Source: Paraconiothyrium sp. Pb-2020 (taxonomy: Eukaryota > Ascomycota > Dothideomycetes > Pleosporales > Didymosphaeriaceae). Taken from it: a stretch of 64,000 bases of DNA. Where the stretch lies: contig JAJUBI010000005.1 of the NCBI GenBank assembly GCA_022419385.1, forward strand, positions 124,001-188,000, in the 5' to 3' direction. Below, one piece after another: positions 34,336 through 46,058 of this stretch; the stretch's first letter is position 1; every line of letters begins with the position of its first letter. The translations under genes were made by a program, and so were the position numbers. Under the pieces are notes generated by a model, which was given only the letters and a program-made list of their open reading frames with translations, had not been told where the DNA came from and did no database searches.

Positions 34336-34836
34336 GGTGTGGTATAAAGATTGAATGGGCGAGTAGTGACGGGTCTTTGACAAAGTGATCAACGCGACTC
34401 AATTCATGCGGTCCTCTAATCACGGAAGGGTTCAGGCGGATATCTGTGGGATGGTGTTGTATGATCGTTGGAAGGAGGCTCGCCTTCAGGAAAAGACGGA
34501 AACCCATCTATTGCGCTAATCCGTGCCTCGGGCGCTAGGTAAGGCACAAGGTTAGCGCTCAATAACCGAGGCTTCCTTTCTGTGTCTATCAGGGACAGTA
34601 GAACATACGTATCGTGAGGACTAGGGTTGTATCTTAGTCCTACCAATTCTAATCCACGAGTCACCTAAACCAGTCCATCGACCAGGTTCATTGAACTAAG
34701 GCGCCGTTTACAAGCCCACCGTCATTCAAGCCGATATCAATAAAGTGATGGATTCTTGTCTTCGACAATGATACTATGGTCTTCGTTCAATTTGCGAAGC
34801 TTCAGTATGAACAAAACGCCTTATGGCCTTCAAAAT
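34336..34836. other. Gene-free interval
   Basis: Promoter side of the amidohydrolase and 3' flank of the MFS gene. Nothing recognised. Confidence 0.5.
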
Positions 34837-36435
34837 TTATTCCTCATTTGGGATCTCCCACCGCTCCCAGGAGAACGCCGTTATCATGGCGCTTACTGCG
34901 CAGCAGGCAGCCAGGAATACGCAGAATACCAGCCAACTCACATGGTCGATGAACACTTCGGCAGCTAACGGGCCAGCAAACATCCCAAATGTCCAAGCCA
35001 TACTAAAGCCTCCAAAGCCGATCCCAGTATTGGCTTGTTTTCCTTCCCGTTTGGCGGACATCTCCCTCCTTTTCATTGCCATTGAGAAGGCTATTGACTG
35101 GACAGTGGTAATAGAGGCCAAACATATTCCTGTCGCAGTTACCGCAATGACAAACGAGACCTTGGTAGCGGCGACGGGTTGCGTGAGAAGGCCCAAAGCA
35201 ACCAGGGACACAGTCGCGGCGCTAAATAGGATGACTGAAACCCTTCGCGGTCCATACTTGGTCGTGAGATAACCGATGAAAGGCCCGAGAGCTGCAGGAC
35301 AGAGAAATGCAAATAATATGACGCCGCTAGTAGAGATGGACCAGGAGAAGCGCTTAATGACGAATATAACGAGCGCGGACTCAAAGGCATAGCGAATCGT
35401 GCCCACGATACAAGTTGCGTAGTAGGTAGCGCACAAGTCTTTGTCTAGTTGAAAGCCGATAATGTTGATGTGCTTTGGCTCGATAATGTGTGGCGCGACT
35501 CCGTTATTAGTTGAGTTGGCTCCGAGCGGTGCGCCTCCACTGAGCAGAGGTTCCTCTTCGTCGGCTGGAATTACAATTCGCTGCTGCTGTTCGTTTGATG
35601 GCTTATCCACTAACAGAAGACGGAGCAGAATATCGACTCCGAGTATGCCGCAGACCAAACCCAAGACCGCGAAGTGCCCAGCATGCTCATACAACGCGCC
35701 TCCAACGATAGGTCCAATTACCTCACCAGCCGCAGTTCCGACTGAGATATACCCCATGGCTGTGCCGATGTAGCTGGCTTTGACGTAGGAGTTGAGAAGA
35801 GCCAGGCCTGACACCCACACAAATGATGCGGACAGGCCTTGAAGGGCGCGAGCTGCAATAACGACTGCGAGGTGCTCACCGAGGAAGAACATCAAGGATG
35901 ATGCAATCATTGTAATCATACCAAAGAGAAATGCTGATTTCTTTGACCGTAGATGATCAGTGAGAACACCAGCAATTACTATCGTGAGAATATCAGTACC
36001 ACTAACAATCGACTAAAAGGGCAAATACTGACTATTGCCCACTGCGAAAGCACCTCCAAACACACCCAACAATGTGGACGTCCATAATTGCACTGCATCC
36101 TATCCTTAGTACATGTTGTATAAGTACCATAGGTAATGACTACAAATTATTACCTTGGTCATTAGGCATATGAAGTCTGTGCTCTAGCAACTGCGGAATG
36201 AACGGAATGATCTGTAGTTTGTACGATCAAAAGAGGCATATCATTCATGCTGTGGTGGACCTACGAGGTCGTATATGAAAGTGTCCTGTGTTGTCGATGA
36301 GCTTGCAAATCATGGCTATGGTAAGAAGAACATTAAGACGCTCACCGAGAAGATGGCAGCGCACACGACAAGCGTTGTGAACCCATCAGACGCACGAATA
36401 TAGCCAGAAAACATTGACTGAGGAACCATTGACAT
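34837..36435 (-). CDS. MFS transporter, vesicular-amine-transporter-like, with a 21-nt microexon
   Basis: DHA1-type MFS of the VMAT/SLC18-like fungal group, 456 residues. Five exons: introns 36286-36345, 36212-36264, 36093-36153 and 35979-36032. The second exon is only 21 nt (36265-36285) and encodes DTFIYDL. This supplies the conserved end of helix 1 (family pattern D..iY..iiPfiP), continued by IIPFIPQLLEHRL in exon 3. Motif A-like ADHLR appears as TDHLRSKKSAF, then ARALQGLSASFVWVSGLAL and GTAAGEVIGPIVGG (antiporter motif C). A long central loop follows, then six further helices. Exon lengths sum to a whole number of codons. Probably a proton antiporter for small organic amines or drugs. Confidence 0.83.
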
Positions 36436-38403
36436 TTCCAGTTATACAGGCTGAGGGTGAGAGTGAAGATGCAGAACTTCAGCTTCCTCAATACGACAGA
36501 AGGAGCCTCAAGGGATGTCAAGATGGAGGGTTAGCAGGGGGTCCTTGATCGATGATGCGCCGAGCGGGTGCCCCCGCCGATCTACTTGGCCCCTGGCGGC
36601 TGTTGCGCAGACTGCCTACGGGAAAGGCCGTATTCGCGTATTCTGTCCAGAGACAGTGCGTGAGTGCCTAGCGTAAACCTTAGTCCCACTTGTGGATACC
36701 CACGTCTGTAGGCGCTAGAGTCTGTAGCGTTCGCAATGATAGCCCGGGCGCCAGCTAAGCGAGTGACAGCGGAGTGCTAATATGGGCTCCACTAGTCTAA
36801 TCTACTAGAGCTTGATGGAACGATCAACAACAAGCCTATCGGTTGCGGAGGAATGAACAGTAGTCGCCGAGTCGCTGAATCGGTGGGTCTCGCACCTCAG
36901 CCGCGTCTTCGTCAAGAGCTTGGAATTCATCAACCCCCTGTGTCATGTCCTCTTCTGTTCCATGATTGTTGGCACCAGGGACATCCAACAAATACTCGGC
37001 AGTGCTACAGAGCGGGATGCGGGACAGATGCCTCACGCATTTGCAGCGTATGACTTCGCGTTGCAGATTCTGCTGACGTACCTCTGATGTCGGTCGCGTG
37101 TTCCACGTGCCCCAAGATGCCCCTGCGTGGACATCAAGGGACAGTCATGCCAGTGCCTGAGCAGATTGGGCCCAAAAGGATCTTCCCCGGGCTGATCCTA
37201 AAATCACCAAACCTCTTTGTTTGCTGCCTCAACTGCGAGACTGCCCTTAAGGAAGCCTCGCAACTCTTTCGTCATTATGATCACCGCATTAACTTGAGAA
37301 GATGGAATCAGAATTGTCTGAGGTTTATTGCGGCGAAAACTCGTGATCGCGTTATGCAATTCTCGTACAAGACGGACTAATCTCCCTGTGTCGCCTTCGC
37401 ACCCTGGCTGGGATGTAGCGTACCCGTCCTACTTCTTGGTCCTCTTCCGCCGCTGTAATGCTCTGACGGTGATTTGCACAATGCCCTGTCCCTAACTGAG
37501 TCTGCCACGGACAATTATCAGATACTACGGTGAGGTGCAATCGGACAGCATGGTCAGTATTCCCCATCACTGCTCTCTGGGAAAGCAATACTTGGGTCAT
37601 ACGATGTGTTATGTAGGGAGTCTCAGTAAGCTTGCCGAGTTGACTGCTGCGAAATGGGTGGATGTTGGGTGAAAGGTGAGAGACTTTGACAGTCACGATT
37701 GTGTGCTAGGCCCAGTCCGGAATCAGCTTCTTCTCTGATGTTTGGGACGGGACGGTGTGAATGTCCACGAGAGAAACCACTGTCCGTTCTACTCGTTGAC
37801 GGCGGGACAACAGCTCCGTAGGGCAATCTAGATGGTTCATCAGATATCGGTCAGATCTCGAACGTTCCATAGTGTGATATGAATAACTTTACCAGCGGGT
37901 TGCGCATGTAATTCCAAAACGTTTGCACGACCACGCAGGCGTGCATGGCACCGGATCGCTAATGGATCGTGGCTAAATCGACGCGCAATTCGCCGAAGAG
38001 CTTATGTCAATTATGCATCAAGTCTGCCGGCTCTTGCTTTCTGCGGAACACTTAGTACGAGATGGTCCATGTCGTCCACACGCTGCGGTCGGGGCAATCC
38101 TGCAACGGTGCATCGGTTATGTCTTTTAACTTCATCAGCTCAGCCCATCGCTGCTCGTAAAACCTAAGGTAAACTGCAGATACACGCCTGCTTCTGCAAT
38201 CACCAGCGGTAGGCCGTCTTGTAGCTCGAGCAGATGTCGATAACGCCACCTTCCAACAAGAACGACTCAATCATGAAAACTCAGGTTGCAACTCAGAAAT
38301 ATGCCTCTCATACATGATGAATTGCTCTAGACTCCGGTGCCTTGATACAAAATCTTTCTCCTCGAGAGTTCTTAACGCTACCCACATATCCTACCTCCAG
38401 CTA
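36436..38403. other. Gene-free interval of 2.0 kb
   Basis: No coding exon, RNA gene or transposon could be supported. Open frames here are short and unmotivated. The composition does not look strongly AT-rich. Confidence 0.45.
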
Positions 38404-40081
38404 CTACGTGACACTGACCTGGAACTTGCGAGCAGACGTGCTTCTTTCAAACAACTCGTCTAGCTCTGCAAACGACTTTCCTTTGGTTTCCGGCACAGAG
38501 ACCCAAGCCACGACAAGTAGCACCACTGAAGGCCCGAAAAAAACCAGGCCAGTCTTTGCTCCAAGATTAGCTTTCTCTTTATTCACCAAGTACGGAACAG
38601 CAATCGACCAGCTCATGTTAATTAATGAATTGGTAAAGCCAGCGATTGATGTAGTTTTGCTGCGCAAGCGTGCTGATGGAACCTCGCCAGGGATCGTCCA
38701 TCCAACTGCACCCAAGGACGCGTAGTAAAAAACAGACCAGAGTATACAGAACACGGCAACAGCAGTACTGGAAGACTTGCTTGAAGGATTGATGAAGCCG
38801 AGAATGCCGATAATGAGAAGACAACTGCATAGGCCAATAGAGCCGTAGATTAGTTGAGGGCGACGACCAGTCTTCTCAAACATCGTAAAGGCGCCAATGA
38901 TGGCAATCATGCCGATGAGCATCGAAATTATGCCAATCAGGAAAGAATCCTCGAAACCTGAAAGACTGAGGAAGTAGGCGTGGTAGTTGCCTGCAAGTGG
39001 ATATCCCATGAAATGCTGCATAGCCATAGGCAAGCATGCAATCAATGTGCGACGAAGATTGGTTCCCTGGAAACACTCGAAGTAGGAGGCTGCTTCAGAG
39101 CGCGCCTGGCGCTCATGATCCAATGTGGCCTTTATCGAGGCAACGTCGAGATCAGCTTCGTAATCCGGTTCCGAACCTCTCAGACGCTGAAGTACCTGAC
39201 GCGCCTGGTCCGTCTATCCCCGACCAACAAGATAGTAAGGTGACTCTGGTACAAGCGGAATGAACAAGGCAAGGCAGATCGCTCCGATAGCAAACTGAGA
39301 TACCACAGCACCTTTCCAGGACCAGTTCCCACTGACACTCGTAGTTCCCTTGAGTACGCAGGATCCTAGGAAAGAGCCAAAGATAATCCAGAACTGGAAT
39401 AAAGAGAGCAAAAAACCGCGGATATGTGTTAGCGCGAGTTCAGCGATATAAGAGGGGATCGTGCCCTGCATCTGGCCCATGGCAGCACCGAATAGAATTT
39501 TGGCGACGATCCAAACCAGCCAATTTGGCGAGAGAAGTTCGACCAACGTGCCGGCCATCGTTAAGCTGTGGTCTTTCGTTAGCTACATGCTACGTCCTGA
39601 TTGTTGAGGATGTCTACACACGCAATCAGACAGTGAAAATTCAGCTTCTTGCCAAACATGTCATTTATAAGTCCTGAAACCAGTGCGCCTGCCATGGCAG
39701 AGCAGTACTGCACTATACTCCAGACCAACTGCCTATCAGCTGGGAGCGCCCATGCCTGAATGGACTCATCATAAACGCCGAAGTACTCAACAAAAGTCGG
39801 ATTTGCAATGATGCTGCCGACTAGATAAAGGTCGTAGCCGATTAGGACGGCTGCAGAAGAGCAGGCAAACGCTGGATTGTGATTAGCCACGCAAATGAGG
39901 GGAAGCTGGAGAGGTAACCTACATGCGAAGACCGAGCGCTTACAGGCCCATAAAGCTTTGTATTGGCCTGACCATGGAAGTTCTACAGTTCCTGGAAGGG
40001 TTATCGTTGTGCCGAGCTCCAATTCGTCTTTGGATTGTTCTGGAGCCTTGAGGTCTTGAACGAGGATTCGACGGAAGACAT
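38404..40081 (-). pseudogene. Sugar (maltose/alpha-glucoside-type) MFS permease with a nonsense codon and a frameshift
   Basis: Sugar porter family, about 523 codons in three exons (introns 39872-39922 and 39566-39621). Landmarks are LIGYDLYLVGSIIANP, PSYIAELALTHIRG, PLVPESPYYLVGRG, the central loop, then helices 7-12 and VPETKGKSFAELDELFE near the end. An in-frame TAG at 39214-39216 follows YYLVGRG, where family members continue with a polar residue; the same frame then resumes TDQARQVLQRLRG. A second lesion is near 40060: ATG 40081 starts MSSVESS in one frame, while the rest continues as VQDLKAPEQSKDEL in the next, implying one missing base. Adding that base makes the length exact. The nonsense codon is not the type of error produced by homopolymer miscounting. 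Confidence 0.8.
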
Positions 40082-41096
40082 GGTACAAGCGTACTGGGTT
40101 CGATTTGAGAACAGGAGTAAAGGAGCTTGTGGTGCTGAATCTGGTCCTGCCCTGACAGTTACCCCAGATATAGATTCGTCTGGTGTTGTGGAGTGCTTGG
40201 TCTGATGGAATTTACATTCCGGTCCGCGCCTTGGCTCCCAAGGCACGGTAGCTGCGACGGTTCGAGGCTTGGAAAATAGATTCCGGTTCTCTGCAGATGT
40301 TCTGTAGCCTTATCAGGGGACTAGATCATCACGGAAGTCGTGAAATCACTCTCGCCTTACTGTTAGATTATGCTCGAGTTGAACGCTCCAACACGCTCTA
40401 ATACAGGATTAGGATTAGGCATATAGATTAGGATTAGGGTTGGTGGGTTAGAGTTAGGCAGATTTGGGGTTAGTATAGGGTGAGGGTTAAGGAATATATC
40501 GGCTGTTTTTGCCAGCTTTTATGGGTTTTTGTGGGTTTTTGCGGGTCGGGCATGATACGACAGTAAGTCGAGTATGATCAGCATGTCCCGATCATCACAA
40601 AGGAAATCCTCAGAAGCCGAGAAAATGATTATCACTATCTTTACCCAGGGTCGGATAGACGGATGGCAGCTGCAAGGTAGCTAGCGGACGGGATATGGAC
40701 GCATCACATGTTCTAGATGCCTTCCTGCGGCATCGGCAGAGCAACACAGCAACTACGACTCAAGTGCATGGGGAAGTGCGAGCGTGACATTTTTGCCACC
40801 ATTGCCAGACATACTCGTTCCACAGGATGTCTCGCATGTGGTCCTCGAAACCTCAGCAATGCACGAGGAGCGCACGATGCAAGTACCTCAACCCGGGAAC
40901 TTGAAGGTTTAAGATTACCTCAAGCCGCTTCAACTCTAGGCTGGATTCAGCAGTTGTACAAACATGTATCTATGTATTCCTCTGGTGGATGGAATAGCAA
41001 TGACATTCGGATTTGACGTTGGACAATATAATCAAATGTACAATTTGAAGTACGGTCTGTTGCATCAAGCCAACCACCATTGCAAACGAGAAGCTT
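40082..41096. other. Gene-free interval containing telomere-like tract
   Basis: Apart from the TTAGGG-like stretch (separate entry) and a following GGGTTTTTGTGGGTTTTTGCGGG run at about 40523-40545, I see no gene. Confidence 0.5.
40406..40491 (+). repeat. Degenerate interstitial telomere-like (TTAGGG-type) tract
   Basis: About 86 bp made of imperfect units: GGATTAGGATTAGG, TAGATTAGGATTAGGG, GGGTTAGAGTTAGG, GGGGTTAG, GGTGAGGGTTAAGG. The fungal telomere unit is TTAGGG, here in plus orientation with many single-base changes. It may mark an old chromosome-end fusion, a healed break or a telomere-repair insertion. It may also be a simple G/T-rich repeat, but the recurrence of the TTAGG core at 6-bp spacing argues against chance. 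Confidence 0.65.
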
Positions 41097-41569
41097 CTAT
41101 TTTTGGTCGTGAGCCACAACCTCGATCTCCACACGCATATCGTCCTCTCCTAACCGTGTCACACCGACACAAGTCCAGATAGGTTCGTGGTCTGGCATCC
41201 ACTTCCTGAAGTTCCGCACCATGGCTGTAAGTGCCTCATTGTTGATGTGGACGTGGTACGAGTTCACTCGGAAAACTTGCGACCATCCCTCTCCGCCGGC
41301 ATCCTTCAAGTTGCGCTCAACGTTCTCAAAAGCTAGGTCAATCTGTGCATTGATTTCGGTAGGAAAGACCTCGGATTGAGGATCCCACCCACCTAGACGT
41401 CGCCACAATCAGCATGATGTACTGACGCGGTCGTCACAAGACGCTTACAGAACTTACCTTGGCCAGCGCACTCGATGCGGTCTCCAATACGTACTGCTTG
41501 GCTGTACTTGAATTTCTTCTTGGCCGTTTCGCCTTTCCCGGGATATGCGTAGTACTGTAGATGTGACAT
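41097..41569 (-). CDS. RidA/YjgF-family reactive-intermediate deaminase
   Basis: 135 residues, two exons (intron 41393-41457). The start MSHLQYYAYPGKGETAKKKF leads to SQAVRIGDRIECAGQGGWDP, the substrate-pocket strand. AFENVERNLKDAGGEGWSQV and VFRVNSYHVHI follow, with the C-terminal PIWTCVGVTRLGEDDMRVEIEV in family position (quoted in parts). The usual catalytic Arg near the end is represented by MRVEIE. RidA proteins hydrolyse imine/enamine intermediates, are soluble trimers and often accompany catabolic or biosynthetic genes. No lesion. It diverges from the Zn2Cys6 regulator. Confidence 0.85.
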
Positions 41570-41885
41570 AGTATCTGACTCGAAGTGCTCAACAGCAGAA
41601 AATGTTGTATTAACGCAGCCCTTTCTGATTGCAAAATATAGCTGGCTACGTCGTCTATTTGTGGTTGAGGACCGGAATCCAAATTCCTTTGCTAGCAATG
41701 GACCGATAACAGGCCGATGGTCGCAGGCCCCACCACCGGTACCCCTATCGGCGAGCTGCCCCGCTTTCAATAGAAACATGCACCTAGACCCTCGACATCA
41801 TCGTCGACGACTCTACGTACTTGTCACGACACGCAGTCCATTGGAATCTTGCAGACAAATGCAAAATCAAAGTTGAAGCTGCGCC
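41570..41885. promoter_or_regulatory. Shared upstream region of RidA-like gene and Zn2Cys6 regulator
   Basis: 316 bp between divergent ATGs (41569 minus, 41886 plus), so both promoters must lie here. CGG-type triplets occur (for example near 41711 and 41737), but I cannot define a regulator site. Confidence 0.4.
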
Positions 41886-44239
41886 ATGGAGCAACGGCGC
41901 CGTAAATATGTGTCGAAGGCATGCCAGCAATGTCACCATAGACGTGTGAAGGTTCGTGTTCGCATCGTGGGAAGTGCCGTCTACCTGTATGGCTGACTGC
42001 AATTCCACTGAGTAGTGTGGCGGTATACAGCCCGCGTGCTCGCCATGCCGTGACCGGTCTGAAAGCTGCCTGTACAGTACCTCTGCCGATCACCGCAAGC
42101 CTGCTCCGAAGGCATACGTATATCTCCTACGTACTCGTATTGAGCTGTTGGAGCAAGCGCTGCGGTCCAAATCCATTGATGTTGATGCGGCTGTGGCAAA
42201 GGTTGCTGCTGACTTGGATCCTGCTCGTTATTCTTCTGCTAGTTCTCATGGAACAGGAACAGACGCCTCTAATTTCGAGCAACTTTGCGTTGAGTTCGAG
42301 GGTGCATTGTCCCTGGACGAATCGTTGACTTTCGACCAAGATGGCGAGATACGATATTTCGGTCCTACCAGTGGACGCCTCGGGTTCCAACAACGTAAGA
42401 GCAGCGTCGAATCTTACTCTCTCATAAGTTCTTGACATCTGTACAGTCAAGGAACCAGAAGTACAAATGCATCATCGGTCAGTACATCGGACGATCGGGC
42501 GTCTTTGAGATCGAGGCTCCATAATAATCAGTCCTTGCTCGAACTGGAGCATGACCATGTAGATATCGATCTGCAGGCCCACCTCATTGACCTTTACTTC
42601 ACTTGGCAGAGTCCTTGGAGTCTTGGAGTCCTATAGTTGACGAAAATCTATTCAGACAAAGCGAACCGTTGAACGGTCGCTACTCCAGTCCTCTACTCCT
42701 CAACTGCATACTGGCAGCTGGATGTCGATTCTCGGACAGGACCGAAATCAAATTAGACCCTCAAGATACTGCGTCAGCTGGGCGCTTCTTTTTAGAAAAG
42801 GGAGAGATATTGTTGCATTATTACCTTAAGTGGCCTAAATTGACGACCATTCAAGCACTCTCAATCTTGGTCTGCATATATGTTGTAAGTCAACATCGCA
42901 TCCAAACACATGGTGATCTACAACCAAAATTTCATAGGGCCATGGTGCCGATTCTGCTGCGTGGCGGCACCAAGGCATGGCAATACGTATTGCATTCGAC
43001 TTAGGTCTCAATTTTGATGCAACTTCCCTTCCTGGGTCCCATTTGATATCCATCGAAGAAGCAGAACTACGGCGCCGCATGTACTGGGCTCTATACTGCG
43101 ACGACAAACTCCATGCCCTGTACACTGGCCGGGTGTGTACTATGATGGTAAGATAAACTCTTAGTCTTGCCTTTCTCATTGCTGGGCCGCTAAGTCTTCG
43201 CGAAAATTCAGGATATACAAGCAGCTGTCAAGCTCCCGAGTCAACGGCAACCGCTACAAGAGAGTAGCGATCGGGGCGAGGACGTGCAGCTGAATCTTCA
43301 ATGCGCCTTAATCGGGCTTAGTCAAATACTGGAGAAGATGATCCTCGGTTTGTACGTCGATCGCACTCAGCCGTTCACTGGCTTGTCCATGGTTAACGGA
43401 TGCGAAGCTACGTTCCCAGACCTCAATATCGCGACATGCAACGCGAAGCATTTTTCGATGTCTGTCTTCTCGAAATCCGGAGCTGGGCGTACGATCTCCC
43501 TGATAATCTCAGATTGGAAACATCCAACGAGAAGAATACTGTCCCTCAGGTATACACACTGCATATGGTGTATCGCACGGCCCTCATCTTGCTTGGTAAC
43601 GCATTGTTATCTGTCAAACCTAAATCGACAGCCGGTTTGTCCCATCAAGCCCGTCAAAAGGCTCTCGACACTTGTCATGAAGCTGCCAAAAATGTGTGCA
43701 CAGTGGCCAAGAAATACAGGGACGTCTTTGGGAGTTTTAGGAGAAGCCCGCTATCGGCCACACATTGGTTGCATTCGGCTGCACTTGTTTTTATCCAGAT
43801 TGAGAAAACAAGGGGGCACAATGCAGACATACGAGCTGTAACCAAATCTGCAGACCTTTGTCTTAACGCTCTTACGGAACTCTCCTTTGCGTGGAGCCCA
43901 GCCGAGCGAGTTTGTCAGAACCTTTCTCTTCTACGATCACGACAGGACGATGTATGCCGCACACCAGCTACGCGAAATGTCACGAAAGAGCAGGACATCT
44001 CTTTGTCCTCAGGGATGCGTGATGTTCCTACGAACATGTGTACCGACAGCGACGGAAGGCAATCGTGTAATCAGGAGGCTTTGGAAGCTTTTGAACCGCT
44101 CTTCACGCACGAGGATGTGGCACTGTCGGGTGGTGATGAAACTCAGAGTCGAACCAACTTCAGCTTTGATGCGGATCTATTCGGCAATGGCCTTATGGAA
44201 TCTTCATTTTTTATGGACGTAGACCTTAACGTTGGGTAA
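41886..44239 (+). pseudogene. Zn2Cys6 fungal transcription factor broken by an 8-bp tandem duplication
   Basis: Six exons (introns 41952-42015, 42395-42451, 42885-42937, 43148-43211, 43352-43407). The DNA-binding domain is completed across the first intron: ACQQCHHRRVKC then PACSPCRDRSESC, a perfect C-x2-C-x6-C-x6-C-x2-C-x6-C. A linker and dimerisation-like helix (LLRTRIELLEQAL) follow, then the fungal_trans middle homology region (IRIAFDLGLNFDA; ELRRRMYWALYCDDK). At 42615-42630 TTGGAGTC is present twice in tandem and throws the frame to a TAG immediately after. With one copy removed, the reading continues FTWQSPWSPIVDEN and the total is exactly 684 codons. A truncated protein would keep DNA binding but lose the regulatory region. 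Likely the local regulator of the sugar/glucoside genes around it. Confidence 0.8.
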
Positions 44240-44338
44240 CTTGCAAATAACCACTGGAAGTGGGGGTGTTTCGATGGAGTGGTTGAGTAACTCGAACATG
44301 AAGACTCGAGCAGGCCACAGCCGTGAAGGCCAATCGAT

Positions 44339-45743
44339 TTAGTCTTCCATAGTCACCACCAACTTGCCTACGAAAACATTTTTACTCGTTCTATCGATGG
44401 AGGCTGGTAGATCCCGCAGAGCTACTTTCGTAATAATCGGCTCAATCCGCTTATTTCTGATGTACTGCATCACTTGGTAACTTTCGGCCGATCCACCCAT
44501 CATAACACCCTTGATGCCAATCTGCCTCTCAACGAACTCAGCAATTTGCACGCTCAGCGTAGCGGTAGAGCCAAGAACACTACTGCTATTAGCTTCTATA
44601 TTGACCCAGATCATGATGGACGAAACGCACGTTAGGCAGGCGACGATTCCCCCATCGCGAACGAGATTGATCCAACGATACGGTTCCTCTGAACTGGCAG
44701 CCACGATTATTGCGTCAGGCTGCTTCGGCTCGAAACGACCACCACGGAGACCTATACATGTCTTGTAGACTTGGGCTGCAAATCCATCGTTATCGCCGAG
44801 GCTTTTAGGCGCAGCGACAAAGCTATCGCACAACTGGTGTCTTGTAGAGGCCTCCAATTCCAATATTTTTTCAGCATGATCTACCCCAATCACGCTGACA
44901 CCGAAGATCTTTCGGGCCATCATACCCGCGAGATGCCCGATTCCTCCCCCGATACCCCAGATGAGCACCACATCGTTCTGCCGGATGTTTGATTCAGGCA
45001 ACGCTTTCAAAGCTGCAGCTCCCGAACAAAGACCCGCGGTGTAAAAGGCAGGATCTAGTGACATACCAGAGTCAAAGTGTATTGGATCCAACGGCATAAG
45101 CGAAGTCCATGGCGCTGTAACGTACTCCTGAAATGTGCCATCATAGTGCTTTGGGAAGTTCTTCTGGTTCTGGCAAGCTTCGGGCATGTTGCTTAGGCAA
45201 GCCCAGCATGCGTTACACGTAGCGGCGATATAGCGAGCAGCTACGACTCGGTCAAGGAGTGAGGGTTCGTAACTGGCGACGACGCGACCAATGCCTTCGT
45301 GACCTGCAATATGATTGTGTTCCGCAAAGCCTGGCAACGGTCCTTTGGAGAACGAGAGATCCTGTTTGTCGCAACATGTCAGCATCGCCAAGATACTGCC
45401 TGATAAGCATAATGTGTGATTGCAGATGTAAACATACGCTCCGACAGACGCCAGTGCAAATGATTTTGACAATCACTTCGCCGCGCTCTGGACGACGAAC
45501 TGGGATCTTGGAATAATGAAGATTCAGCACCGGGCCAACTTCCGGAGTTACGACGGCTTGCTGTATGGAGGGAATCTTAGTGGAAGGCAAAGTGTGTAGC
45601 TTTGCAGTATGACCTGACGCTTGGCCTACGACGTGGATCTTGTGGTCATTTGGCGTTACAGTTGCTGTAGCTGTTGTAGCTATGAAGGGATCCAGCGAGA
45701 TGTCGTAACGAGGGTAGTTCCAAGACATAGATGTCGAAAGCAT
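44339..45743 (-). CDS. Zinc-containing alcohol dehydrogenase (MDR family)
   Basis: Medium-chain dehydrogenase/reductase with GroES-like N-domain and Rossmann C-domain, two exons (intron 45362-45437), up to 442 residues. Catalytic zinc ligands are the Cys of ICTGVCRSD and the His of HNHIAGHEGIG. The structural zinc site is CNACWACLSNMPEAC. The cofactor motif is IWGIGGGIGHLAG. The N-terminus is about 55 residues longer than usual; a canonical start would be near AKLHTLPSTK but there is no ATG there. ATGs at 45743 and 45728 are possible, so the start is uncertain. Probably cytosolic, interconverting an alcohol and an aldehyde. No lesion. It diverges from the GH3 gene. Confidence 0.85.
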
Positions 45744-46058
45744 AGGCAAAAGCACCTGCAGTGAAACCAAATAAGAGTTAACGGCGCTGCGATCATAGCA
45801 TTTCCAGGCGCACAGTGCATATTACACTGGCGTTTCCCCACCCGAACTCCCGAGTACCGTGGGGTGAGGAATTCAAATTCCATCGATGCTGAACCGCGGA
45901 GTAACGCCACAGTGGGTCAGGCCCAGCCAATTCGCCCGAGTAGCAGAATCCACTTTCCGTGCATAGAACCCACCTTCCTTATCGTTATGAGCTACAAAAC
46001 CAGGTGTAGGCCTGCTGGGATTGCTCGAAACGTTGCAGATGAGGCAGTCACTTCCACT
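45744..46058. promoter_or_regulatory. Shared upstream region of alcohol dehydrogenase and GH3 glucosidase
   Basis: 315 bp between divergent genes; both promoters must lie here. Around 45838-45863 there are CCGAG/CCGTGG/CGGGTG elements that could be binding sites for a Zn2Cys6 factor; this is only a suggestion from base pattern. Confidence 0.35.
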
